Part shown: piece by piece, positions 6,650 through 13,724 of the stretch
How positions within the stretch are numbered: the first letter of the stretch is position 1
Layout: each line of letters begins with the position of its first letter
Assembly (NCBI GenBank): GCA_910585765.1
Contig: CAJUES010000078.1
Location: 1 to 13,724 of the forward strand
Length of the DNA: 13,724 nt
Source of the DNA: an uncultured Lachnospiraceae bacterium
GTDB lineage: Bacteria > Bacillota > Clostridia > Lachnospirales > Lachnospiraceae
Direction of reading: 5' to 3'
Program-made: the position numbers and the translations under genes
Notes under the pieces: generated by a model
What the model saw: only the letters and a program-made list of their open reading frames with translations
Told to the model about the DNA's origin: nothing
Database searches by the model: none

Positions 6650-9211
6650 ATGAATGAGACGAAAGTGAACGGAGAGGAGCTTGTATTCGGGCTTGACATC
6701 GGTACGAGGAGTATGGTGGGTACTGTGGGCTACAGGCAGGGAGAACGCTTTGTAGTGACTGCGCAGGAGATCCGCCAGCATCAGACGCGCGCCATGCTCG
6801 ACGGACAGATCCATGACATCAACAGGGTGGCAGCAGCCATAGCGGATATCAGGCAGGCGCTGCAGGACAAGACGGGGATCAAGCTTGAGGAAGTGTGCAT
6901 CGCGGCAGCCGGGCGTGTGCTCAAGACGATGAACGTTCATGTGGATATGGATCTGGACAAGGAGAGGAATGTCACCAAGGAGGATATGAGCAATCTGATC
7001 TCGCTGGGAATAGAGCAGGCATTTGAGGATTTTCAGGAAAAGAACGATACCAACATGCACTTCTACTGTGTGGGGTATTCTGTGGTGAGGTACTTCCTGA
7101 ACGGGTTGTGGATGGGACAGCCGGAGCACCATAAGGCAAAGACGATCGGTGCCGATATCATTGCGACATTTCTGCCGGATGATGTCGTGGACGGACTGTA
7201 CAGCGCGGTGGAACTTGCAGGTCTCAGGGTTGCGAACCTGACACTGGAGCCGATCGCGGCGATCCGGGTCGCCATTCCGGAAAAATACAGGCTGTTAAAT
7301 ATCGCGATGATCGACGTCGGGGCGGGCACGTCGGATATCTCGGTCACGGATGACGGAAGCGTGACGGCGTTTGGGATGATCCCCTGTGCGGGTGATACGC
7401 TGACAGAGCTTCTGGCGAAGACGTGTCTGATCGACTTTACGACGGCGGAGATGATCAAGACGGCGGCGGCAACGCAGGAAGAGATCATCTATGAGGATAT
7501 CATGGGCATGGAGCAGATGATCACTGCCAAGGAGGTGATCGCGATCTGCCAGGCTGAGATCGAGCGGATGGCAAAACTTGCAGCCGGCGCGATCAAGGAA
7601 TTGAACGGAGGCAGTTCGCCGAGTGCCGTGTTTATTGTCGGCGGCGGCGGCAAGATCAAGGGATTTGACGAGCTGGTTGCGGCGGAGCTGGGGCTTGATC
7701 CGAAGAGAGTGGCGCTCCGCGGCGAGGAGATTATGAGGGATGTGGATTTTCCCGACGATGCGCTGAAGGACTCCACCATCATCACGCCGATCGGTATCTG
7801 TCTCACATACTATGAACAGTACAATAATTTTATCTACATTACCTTCAATGGGAACAGGATCAAACTGTACGACAACAACAAACTGACAGTCACGGATGCG
7901 GCAATGCAGGCTGACTTTACCCGGGAAGGCCTCTTTCCGAGGCGCGGCGAGGAACTGCACTACACGGTCAACGGCAAGAACCGTGTCACCAAGGGCGAGT
8001 ACGGTGAGAGCGCACATGTGTACGTGAACGGGGAGGAAGTGAGCCTCAGCCACAATATCAAGGCAAACGATGTCATCGTACTTGAGGAGTCGACGCTCGG
8101 GACACCGGCGCAGGAGAAGATCGCGGATCTGATCGACTACAACGGCAAGATCGTTGTCTACTTCAAGGGGGATGAGATGCCGCTTCCCAAACCGGTCAAG
8201 GTAAACGGGACGGCAGTGACGGAGGAGTATCTGATCCAGAATGGGGACGAGATCCAGGTCTCGACTACCTACAAGTACGACGAATTTTTTGAGTACATGG
8301 GGATTTCCCCGGAGGATATGATCCTGTTTATCAATGGGGCGAGAGCGGATGACACGATGGAAATCTGTGCTTCGGATCAGCTGGAATTCAAGAACAGAAA
8401 AGAGTACGAGCTGAAAGAGATCTACAAGGAATCGCACATTGAACGCAGGGAGACAAAGAAGGAAGAGAAGGAAAAAGATAAAGAAAAGGAAAAAAGGCGC
8501 GAGAAGCATAAGCCGGACAATGGAAAATCCATGGAGAAAACAGACGAAACAGAGCCGGCTGAGGAGGCAGTGACAGCAACAGAGCCGGAGAGCGGGATCG
8601 AGGAGCCGCAGACTGAGGCGGAGGACAGTACTGAGGAGACAGGATCCGGGACAGAGGACAGCGAGACGGTAAGTGCGGAAGCCGAGCCGGCGTCGGAATC
8701 AGAGGCAAAGGTGAAGACAGAGGTCGAGATCGAGACTGTACAGGAGTCGCCCGAACCGGAGACCGCACAGGAAGCCGAGCCTGAACCTGAGACCGAGATC
8801 AGGAGAGAACAGCCAGAACCCGCGACCCAAACAGAGGAAGTGCACAAAGAACCCGAAGCGGCACCAGAACCGGAACGAAAGGCAGCGGAGAGCAGGGATA
8901 CCGAGCGATACAGAAAAGAGCGCACGTACGGAGCGGTGAAGCGGGAGAACCGCGAGGAGCGGAAGGCAGCGGCGAAAGAAAAGGAAGAGCCGCCGGTGGA
9001 TATTGGCAAAAAGATCATCGTCATCGTCAATCAGAAGCCGATCGTCATGCGCGGAAAACAGAGTTATATGTTTGTTGACATTTTTGACTACATCGACTTT
9101 GACACCAGAAAGATGCAGGGCTCCGGGATCGCTACCCTCGTGAACGGAAAGGATGCGCAGTACACACAGGAGCTTTTCAACGGGGACAAGATCGAGGTAT
9201 ATTGGAAGTAA
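6650..9211 (+). CDS. FtsA/PilM-like actin-family ATPase with acidic linker and C-terminal ubiquitin-like segment
   Basis: 853 residues, about twice the length of FtsA. Residues about 10-390 are an actin-fold ATPase: phosphate-1 loop GLDIGTRS (14-21), an SHS2-like insertion at about 80-175, phosphate-2 loop IDVGAGTSDI (221-230) and adenosine motif IVGGGGKIKGFDE (329-341). Residues about 395-580 are beta-rich with repeated VNGxxV and NGDEI elements (around 440-480, 500-540 and 555-580), suggesting small beta-grasp-like units. Residues about 596-782 are low-complexity: a Lys/Glu-rich helix-like stretch (600-620), then a Glu/Pro/Thr/Ser-rich acidic region. The last 70 residues (785-853) end in LFNGDKIEVYWK, a ThiS/ubiquitin-like ending. 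There is no obvious FtsA-type C-terminal amphipathic helix. Starts 3 bases after coaE; the GGGGG near 6637-6641 is the probable ribosome binding site. It likely forms or binds a cytoskeletal or envelope-assembly scaffold. Division, rod shape and pilus roles cannot be separated from sequence. Confidence 0.8.
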   Translation: MNETKVNGEELVFGLDIGTRSMVGTVGYRQGERFVVTAQEIRQHQTRAMLDGQIHDINRVAAAIADIRQALQDKTGIKLEEVCIAAAGRVLKTMNVHVDMDLDKERNVTKEDMSNLISLGIEQAFEDFQEKNDTNMHFYCVGYSVVRYFLNGLWMGQPEHHKAKTIGADIIATFLPDDVVDGLYSAVELAGLRVANLTLEPIAAIRVAIPEKYRLLNIAMIDVGAGTSDISVTDDGSVTAFGMIPCAGDTLTELLAKTCLIDFTTAEMIKTAAATQEEIIYEDIMGMEQMITAKEVIAICQAEIERMAKLAAGAIKELNGGSSPSAVFIVGGGGKIKGFDELVAAELGLDPKRVALRGEEIMRDVDFPDDALKDSTIITPIGICLTYYEQYNNFIYITFNGNRIKLYDNNKLTVTDAAMQADFTREGLFPRRGEELHYTVNGKNRVTKGEYGESAHVYVNGEEVSLSHNIKANDVIVLEESTLGTPAQEKIADLIDYNGKIVVYFKGDEMPLPKPVKVNGTAVTEEYLIQNGDEIQVSTTYKYDEFFEYMGISPEDMILFINGARADDTMEICASDQLEFKNRKEYELKEIYKESHIERRETKKEEKEKDKEKEKRREKHKPDNGKSMEKTDETEPAEEAVTATEPESGIEEPQTEAEDSTEETGSGTEDSETVSAEAEPASESEAKVKTEVEIETVQESPEPETAQEAEPEPETEIRREQPEPATQTEEVHKEPEAAPEPERKAAESRDTERYRKERTYGAVKRENREERKAAAKEKEEPPVDIGKKIIVIVNQKPIVMRGKQSYMFVDIFDYIDFDTRKMQGSGIATLVNGKDAQYTQELFNGDKIEVYWK

Positions 9212-9245
9212 AACAATTAAAATATGAAAACAGAGGTTTAATCAG

Positions 9246-10043
9246 ATGAGAATGTGCAGTATAGCCAGCGGAAGCAGCGGCAATTGTATCTATATCGGCA
9301 CAGATGCCACACACCTTCTGGTGGATGTAGGGATCAGCTGCAAGCGGACAGTGGAAGGACTGGGGCAGCTGGGACTTACAGGAAAAGATATTGACGGGAT
9401 ACTGATCACCCATGAACACTCAGACCATATCAATGGTCTGGGTGTGATATGCAGGAAATTCGGGATTCCAATCTATGCCACAAAAGGAACCATATCCGCC
9501 ATTAAGAGAGTGAGTAGTCTTGGGGTGATAGATGACTCACTTTTTCGTGCGGTCAGGGAGGATGAGAAATTCATCCTGAAGGACATCACGGTCAATCCGA
9601 TGCGGATATCCCACGATGCGGCACAGCCGGTGGCGTACAGGTTCCAGTATGGCAGTAAGCGCATGGCGGTGGCGACAGACCTTGGAACCTACAATGAGTA
9701 CACGGTGGAGAGCCTCAAAGGGATGGATGCCCTGCTGCTCGAGGCGAACCACGATATCAACATGCTGCAGGTGGGACCGTATCCGTATGCACTCAAGCAG
9801 CGGATCCTGGGAAACAAAGGGCATCTGTCCAACGAGCTCTCAGGAAAACTGTTGAGCAGACTGCTGCATGACAATCTAAAGACGGTATTTCTGGGACATC
9901 TGAGCAAGGAAAACAACCTTGCGGAACTCGCTTACGAGACAGTCCGGCTGGAGATCTCCATGGCGGACAATCCCTACAAGCCAGATGATTTTCCGATCTA
10001 TGTGGCGGGGCGGAGTGAGGTGTCACAGCTGGTTGAGATATAA
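9246..10043 (+). CDS. YycJ/WalJ-type metallo-beta-lactamase-fold hydrolase
   Basis: 265 residues, full length. The di-metal signature THEHSDH is at 55-61, with further probable ligands His123 (SHD), Asp145 (ATDLG) and His218 (GHLS). The EANHD motif (166-170) and the opening SIASGSSGNC are characteristic of the YycJ (WalJ) branch of MBL hydrolases. YycJ members are thought to act as exonucleases or phosphodiesterases in DNA maintenance, and in many Firmicutes they sit beside the walRK two-component genes, which are absent here. It begins 34 bases after the actin-like gene with GAGG at 9233-9236. The neighbourhood of polA is compatible with a nucleic-acid role, but that is only suggestive. Confidence 0.85.
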   Translation: MRMCSIASGSSGNCIYIGTDATHLLVDVGISCKRTVEGLGQLGLTGKDIDGILITHEHSDHINGLGVICRKFGIPIYATKGTISAIKRVSSLGVIDDSLFRAVREDEKFILKDITVNPMRISHDAAQPVAYRFQYGSKRMAVATDLGTYNEYTVESLKGMDALLLEANHDINMLQVGPYPYALKQRILGNKGHLSNELSGKLLSRLLHDNLKTVFLGHLSKENNLAELAYETVRLEISMADNPYKPDDFPIYVAGRSEVSQLVEI

Positions 10044-10085
10044 TCAAGACGATATAGAGCGATATAGAGATAGGAGTTTCAGATC

Positions 10086-10358
10086 ATGAAAAAAACAATC
10101 ATTACAGTAGTGGGAAAAGATACGGTCGGCATCATTGCCAGGGTGTGTACATATCTGGCGGAGAACAAGGTGAATATCCTTGATATATCCCAGACGATCG
10201 TGGACGATTATTTCAATATGATGATGATCGCGGATATGAGCAGGGCAGTCAAATCTGTCAGCGAAGTGTCCGATGACCTTGACAGACTCGGTGAGGAGAT
10301 CGGAGTCATTATCAAATGCCAGAGAGAAGAGATCTTTAACAGCATGCACAGGCTTTGA
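10086..10358 (+). CDS. ACT-domain protein (UPF0237 family)
   Basis: 90 residues forming a single ACT domain. The start shows the ACT pattern ITVVGKDTVGIIARV (6-20), then LAENKVNILDISQTI (24-38) and a strand DYFNMMMIAD (41-50). The Gly10-Lys-Asp and Asn30-Ile stretches are where related ACT domains bind small ligands such as amino acids at dimer interfaces. It has no catalytic domain, so it is probably a regulator or sensor. The ribosome binding site is AGGAG at 10072-10076. It directly precedes UPF0210, an arrangement recurring in many Firmicutes, so the two products probably act together. The ligand is unknown. The short gap upstream carries a duplicated CGATATAGAG. Confidence 0.88.
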   Translation: MKKTIITVVGKDTVGIIARVCTYLAENKVNILDISQTIVDDYFNMMMIADMSRAVKSVSEVSDDLDRLGEEIGVIIKCQREEIFNSMHRL

Positions 10359-10478
10359 GCCGTGATATCGGGCGTAGGCTCGATATGGGATGGGCTCTTA
10401 GTTCATGCGCATGACGGTCTGCATGGATAGCGGGTTATAGTGACATATGAAATGGTTTCAAGGAGGGCATTTGATAAG

Positions 10479-11843
10479 ATGATAAACATAAATGAAGTGT
10501 TAGAGACGAACAAGATGATCGAGAAAGAGAATCTGGATGTCAGGACGATCACCCTTGGCATCAGCCTGCTCGACTGTATCGATTCCGACCTGGAGCGGTT
10601 AAACGAAAAGATCTACAACAAGATCACAACCGTTGCGAAGGATCTGGTGGCGACGGGGGAGGCGATTGAGAAAGAGTTTGGGATTCCCATCGTAAACAAG
10701 AGGATCTCTGTCACGCCGATCGCCCTGGTTGGCGGTTCCGCGTGCAGGACTTCCGCGGATTTTGTGACGATCGCAAGGACGCTTGACAGGGCAAGAAAGG
10801 ATGTCGGTGTTAATTTCCTCGGCGGCTACTCTGCACTGGTGTCAAAAGGCATGACAGGGGCGGACGAGCTTCTGCTGCGCTCGATCCCGCAGGCGCTGGC
10901 GGAGACAGAACTGGTGTGCAGTTCTGTCAATCTGGGATCGACCAAGACAGGTATCGATATGGATGCGGTGAGACTGATGGGGGATATCATCAAGGAGACG
11001 GCAGAGCTGACGAAGGACAACGACTCAATCGGGTGTTCGAAACTGGTGGTATTCTGCAATGCACCGGACGACAATCCGTTTATGGCGGGCGCGTTCCACG
11101 GCGTGACGGAGACGGATACCATCATCAATGTGGGTGTCAGCGGTCCGGGTGTTGTCAAGAATGCATTGGAGAGTGTGCGCGGAGAAAATTTTGAGGTGCT
11201 CTGCGAGACGATCAAGAAGACGGCGTTCAAGGTGACGAGGGTGGGGCAGCTGGTAGCGCAGGAAGCGTCAAAGCGTCTCGGGATCCCTTTTGGCATCGTT
11301 GACCTCTCGCTTGCGCCCACACCCGCGATCGGTGACAGTGTGGCTGACATTCTGTGCGAGATTGGGCTGGAGTACGCGGGGGCACCGGGAACGACGGCAG
11401 CGCTCGCCCTGTTAAATGACCAGGTGAAAAAGGGCGGAGTGATGGCGTCCTCCTATGTGGGTGGACTGAGCGGGGCATTTATCCCGGTCAGCGAGGATCA
11501 GGGAATGATCGACGCCGTCAACGCAGGCGCGCTCACGCTTGAAAAACTCGAGGCCATGACGTGTGTCTGCTCTGTCGGACTTGATATGATCGCGATCCCG
11601 GGGGACACGAAACCGACGACAATCGCGGGCATCATCGCCGACGAGCTTGCGATCGGTATGGTTAACCAGAAGACGACGGCTGTCCGCATCATACCTGTCA
11701 TCGGTAAGACGGTGGGGGACAGCGCGGAGTTTGGCGGTCTGCTCGGTCATGCGCCGATCATGCCTGTCAACAAGTATTCGTGCGATGCGTTCGTCAACCG
11801 CGGCGGCAGGATCCCGGCGCCGATCCACAGCTTTAAGAATTAA
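10479..11843 (+). CDS. UPF0210 (DUF711) family protein, function unknown
   Basis: 454 residues with start at 10479 (MININEVLETNKMIEKENLD). A longer frame from a GTG at 10440 is possible, but AGGAGG at 10461-10466 lies inside that extension and 12 bases ahead of the ATG, and the family's proteins begin at this position. The conserved opening LDVRTITLGISLLDC and long Gly/Ala-rich stretches are typical. The family is related in fold to glycyl-radical-type barrels (PFL-like), but no glycyl-radical loop or catalytic Cys pair is obvious, so it is not expected to be a formate lyase. It is paired with the ACT protein upstream, which may regulate it. The 120-base gap before it holds a short palindrome CATGCGCATG but no terminator. 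Its TAA overlaps the convergent tmcAL stop. Confidence 0.88.
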   Translation: MININEVLETNKMIEKENLDVRTITLGISLLDCIDSDLERLNEKIYNKITTVAKDLVATGEAIEKEFGIPIVNKRISVTPIALVGGSACRTSADFVTIARTLDRARKDVGVNFLGGYSALVSKGMTGADELLLRSIPQALAETELVCSSVNLGSTKTGIDMDAVRLMGDIIKETAELTKDNDSIGCSKLVVFCNAPDDNPFMAGAFHGVTETDTIINVGVSGPGVVKNALESVRGENFEVLCETIKKTAFKVTRVGQLVAQEASKRLGIPFGIVDLSLAPTPAIGDSVADILCEIGLEYAGAPGTTAALALLNDQVKKGGVMASSYVGGLSGAFIPVSEDQGMIDAVNAGALTLEKLEAMTCVCSVGLDMIAIPGDTKPTTIAGIIADELAIGMVNQKTTAVRIIPVIGKTVGDSAEFGGLLGHAPIMPVNKYSCDAFVNRGGRIPAPIHSFKN

Positions 11844-13201
11844 GTTTGACCGTGTTTTATGATCTGTCTGGTCAGTTCGCTGTGGCGGATCATGTTGGGC
11901 GGATCGCTTGATACAGTGTCCGAAAGGCGGATTCGTTTCTGCTGTCGGACACTGTCATATATATCTGCGGCGTGGATATCGGAGCGCAGGGACATTAGTG
12001 CCGTGCCGCAAAGCTGTCTCAGCGCGTCCGAGGGCTTTGTGATGACAGGGATGGAGGAATTTGCCTTGATGGATCCCAGCAGCTGCCTTCCGCGCGCTGT
12101 GAAGCCTAGAAGTCTGGCATACTGCGCATAGCCGTCCTGTTTTAAGGCGTCAGCATTTTCCTGTGTCATATCCAGCAGAATGTGCATGAGTCCGCGGCAT
12201 ATGCGGGTGTATGTCAGATTCCTGGTCTTGCATGTCAGCGCAAAATCCTCAAATGTCGTGTAACCGGTAAGGTTGTTGTGCAGTGTGTGGGACAGCGGTG
12301 CGCCGATATCATAGTATGCTGCAAACGCGTCTTTGCGGCTGCCATACAGTTCATTTCTATTTAGGATCTTATCGTCTTGAAGCTTCTGATCCTGGAGCAT
12401 TTTGTACAGTAGCATTTCTGAAAAATCATTTGTGCACACGAGTTCGTTCTGCTGCAGGGAGGCAAACACGGAAGTGGGAACATGGTCTCTGATACATGCG
12501 GGCGGACTAAGGATGGTATCTTGATTCAAACATTCATTCTGCTTTTCGACAAGAAGTGCTTTCCGTATGGCATTTGCCGAGGCGTAGCTGCCTGGAGTGA
12601 GGCAATCAGAAGCGTAGCCCCCGCCTTTTCTCGCAAGGGTTATGGGTTTTATCGTGCTGTCTCTCTGAATGAGCGCTTTGATATATTCGATCCCGAGAAT
12701 ATTGTTGGGGGCGCTGACAAGCTGTTTGATCCCGGAATCATCGGAAAAAAGCTCTGACAGCGCATTGTCCCGGGCGGCTGGGAAAGAACAGCCCAGCTTG
12801 AGGTGTCTGTTCAACGCAGCCCTGTACGCGTCAGACTCGTGGGCGAGCGCCGAGCGGGTAAATTCATACAACAAGGAAATATCGCCGGATTCGCTGCCAA
12901 AGTGGAGGAGATCGACGACGCCGAGCTTGTCGATCAGGGACACAGCTCCCTGGGCAAAATATTCCGCGCTTCCAAGCGCAAAATAGACAGGGAGCTCAAA
13001 GACCAGATCGGCGCCGTTGTCGAGCGCCATCTGACAGCGCTCGTACTTGTCCACGATGGCAGGGATGCCGCGCTGCATGAAATCCCCGCTCATGACAACG
13101 ATGATGCTATCCGTGTCATAAGTCCGGCGTATGGTGTCCAGCTGATACAGGTGTCCGTTGTGAAATGGGTTGTACTCGGCGATGACTGCTGTGACTTTCA
13201 T
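11840..13201 (-). CDS. tmcAL: tRNA(Met) cytidine acetate ligase
   Basis: 453 residues (formerly YlbM/DUF795). It uses ATP and acetate to form N4-acetylcytidine at the wobble position of elongator tRNA-Met, aiding accurate AUG decoding. The nucleotidyltransferase-like N-terminus carries AEYNPFHNGH (8-17, a HIGH-type motif), MSGDFMQRG (37-45), FELPVYFALGSAEYFA (68-83) and FGSES (101-105). The middle has SAPNNILGIEYIKAL (163-177) and SYASANAIR (205-213), matching the family's SASAIR segment for ATP/tRNA contact. The start is firm: GGAGG lies four bases upstream of ATG on the minus strand. It is transcribed towards UPF0210 and the stop codons interlock. In many Firmicutes tmcAL sits near ackA or rpmF; here the upstream neighbour is a repeat-rich Rpn-like gene, so local order has been rearranged. 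Confidence 0.92.
   Translation of the reverse strand: MKVTAVIAEYNPFHNGHLYQLDTIRRTYDTDSIIVVMSGDFMQRGIPAIVDKYERCQMALDNGADLVFELPVYFALGSAEYFAQGAVSLIDKLGVVDLLHFGSESGDISLLYEFTRSALAHESDAYRAALNRHLKLGCSFPAARDNALSELFSDDSGIKQLVSAPNNILGIEYIKALIQRDSTIKPITLARKGGGYASDCLTPGSYASANAIRKALLVEKQNECLNQDTILSPPACIRDHVPTSVFASLQQNELVCTNDFSEMLLYKMLQDQKLQDDKILNRNELYGSRKDAFAAYYDIGAPLSHTLHNNLTGYTTFEDFALTCKTRNLTYTRICRGLMHILLDMTQENADALKQDGYAQYARLLGFTARGRQLLGSIKANSSIPVITKPSDALRQLCGTALMSLRSDIHAADIYDSVRQQKRIRLSDTVSSDPPNMIRHSELTRQIIKHGQT
11913..11955. repeat. 11-bp perfect inverted repeat inside the 3' end of tmcAL
   Basis: ACAGTGTCCGA (11913-11923) is the exact complement of TCGGACACTGT (11945-11955), with a 21-base loop. It lies about 70 bases beyond the UPF0210 stop, so it would form a hairpin in read-through transcript from the left operon. 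No T run follows, so it is not a classical intrinsic terminator. It could stabilise 3' ends or be chance within coding sequence. Confidence 0.4.
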
Positions 13202-13456
13202 GGTTCCTCCTTACGCTCCAAATATCAGGCACAAAAACTTCGGGAGCCTGTTAAAACAGGATCGACCTTGCGATCAGGAAAAGTATGCCCTTTCATGTCC
13301 CTGCATCCCAGATCGATGAAAACAAAGTAAGGAATAGTCGCAAAATAACTTGTGAAGATGACACGGATAGCAGGTGATATTTACTCGATTATTAATGCAA
13401 CGCTGTACTGTACGTTAAAATTGTTATACAAAGACTGTTTCTTTTCGGTATGCCGC
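13202..13456. other. Intergenic spacer upstream of tmcAL
   Basis: No protein gene is supported here. Near the tmcAL start are two small adjacent hairpins, CCTGTT/AACAGG (13247-13260) and GATCG/CGATC (13260-13275), which would lie in the tmcAL leader. The rest is AT-rich. I see no clear -35/-10 pair of good spacing, and no intrinsic terminator for the minus-strand gene ending at 13457. Confidence 0.4.
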
Positions 13457-13724
13457 CTATACATTTGTGTATGAAAGACTTTCTGCTTGTGCATACTCCT
13501 CTTCGGTATAACCGCAGGACATGATCTGAGCCTTTGTTAAATTAGCCAGGATCATCCGCTCAATAGCATTAATCCGTTCTTTTTCAATGCCTTTTTCGAT
13601 GCCTTTTTCGATGCCTTTTTCAATGCCTTTTTCGATGCCTTTTTCAATGCCTTTTTCAATGCCATCTTTGATGCCTTTTTCAATGCCTTTTTCGATGCCT
13701 TTTTCAATGCCTTTTTCAATGCCA
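13457..13724 (-). CDS. C-terminal part of a (GIEK)-repeat protein, probably Rpn-family nuclease/transposase-like; 5' end beyond window
   Basis: On the minus strand an open frame enters from the right edge and ends at TAG (13457-13459). It reads twelve tetrapeptide units, GIEK apart from one GIKD, then ERINAIERMILANLTKAQIM and SCGYTEEEYAQAESLSYTNV. A charged Gly-Ile/Lys/Glu repeat followed by a short helical tail is what the C-termini of Rpn recombination-promoting nuclease/putative transposase proteins look like in Clostridia. The N-terminal PD-(D/E)XK nuclease domain would lie outside the window, so the family name is inference from the tail alone. The frame has no stop across 89 codons and the substitutions within repeats are mostly synonymous (ATT/ATC for Ile), which supports coding. 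Confidence 0.6.
   Translation of the reverse strand, partial: GIEKGIEKGIEKGIEKGIKDGIEKGIEKGIEKGIEKGIEKGIEKGIEKERINAIERMILANLTKAQIMSCGYTEEEYAQAESLSYTNV
13580..13723. repeat. 12-bp tandem repeat, twelve units, encoding (GIEK)n
   Basis: Plus-strand unit TTTTTC(A/G)ATGCC, period 12, twelve contiguous units from 13580, continuing to the window edge. Units differ mainly at the A/G position, a silent Ile codon change on the minus strand. The unit at 13664-13675 is divergent (ATCTTTGATGCC, encoding GIKD). Such an array is prone to slippage in whole units, which keeps frame. Confidence 0.9.

Noticed and set aside
7295..8509. 404-codon minus-strand open frame opposite the actin-like gene
   Set aside because: Composition mirrors the sense strand; no ribosome binding site or domain recognised.
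8422..9030. Ser-rich minus-strand frame (202 codons)
   Set aside because: It is the complement of the Glu-rich linker codons (GAG/GAA read as CTC/TTC and TCx), an artefact of low complexity.
13225..13296. 23-codon minus-strand frame in the tmcAL leader
   Set aside because: Only a GGGA directly against the ATG as possible ribosome binding site; too short and unsupported to call a leader peptide.
12803..13330. 175-codon plus-strand frame over the tmcAL start
   Set aside because: Antisense to the tmcAL N-terminal coding region, with no independent start signal or motif.
13580..13723. CRISPR-like array at the right edge
   Set aside because: Units are 12 bp, contiguous without spacers, and encode an in-frame tetrapeptide, so this is a coding tandem repeat.

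Overview
The window looks like a chromosomal segment of a Clostridia-class Firmicute, most probably a gut-type Lachnospiraceae member. This is inferred from moderately GC-rich coding with strong AGGAGG-type ribosome binding sites, a Firmicutes-type Pol I with a degenerate proofreading domain, and the presence of TmcAL, a YycJ-type hydrolase and the ACT/UPF0210 pair. No rRNA, tRNA or CRISPR array is visible.

Left flank (1-497): a short C-terminal remnant resembling a tyrosine recombinase, then about 370 bases of AT-rich non-coding DNA. This holds a perfect 12-bp inverted-repeat pair (244-255 / 373-384) enclosing a 9-bp hairpin, and a good promoter for the first full gene.

Region 498-2248: a phenylacetate-CoA ligase (paaK, +) faces a PaaI-like hotdog thioesterase (-). 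A hairpin with T/A flanks lies between them and overlaps the thioesterase's last codons. Together they suggest activation and hydrolysis of aryl- or acyl-CoA esters, but no phenylacetate catabolic genes are present here.

Region 2249-2847: a non-coding stretch with three consecutive hairpins, a 68-residue unrecognised small protein, and a very strong intrinsic terminator.

Region 2848-11843 is a long co-directional housekeeping block: a zinc-finger (zf-HC2/anti-sigma-like) membrane protein, DNA polymerase I, dephospho-CoA kinase (coaE), an FtsA/PilM-like actin-family ATPase with a long acidic linker and a C-terminal ubiquitin-like segment, a YycJ-type metallo-beta-lactamase-fold hydrolase, an ACT-domain protein, and its usual partner UPF0210. 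The first four are tightly packed (gaps of 3-21 bases); the rest are spaced by 34-120 bases and could be co-transcribed or have internal promoters.

Region 11840-13724: tmcAL (tRNA-Met cytidine acetate ligase) is convergent with UPF0210, their stop codons interlocking in one TTAA. Then comes a 255-base spacer and the 3' end of a minus-strand gene with a 12-bp tandem repeat encoding (GIEK)n, resembling the tail of Rpn-type nuclease/transposase proteins.

The most striking observation is that the polA product keeps an intact polymerase domain, while its N-terminal 5'-nuclease domain has lost most metal-binding acidic residues and its 3'-5' exonuclease domain has lost at least two or three. It is predicted to be a polymerase without nuclease activities. 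I did not recognise a completely new multi-gene system.
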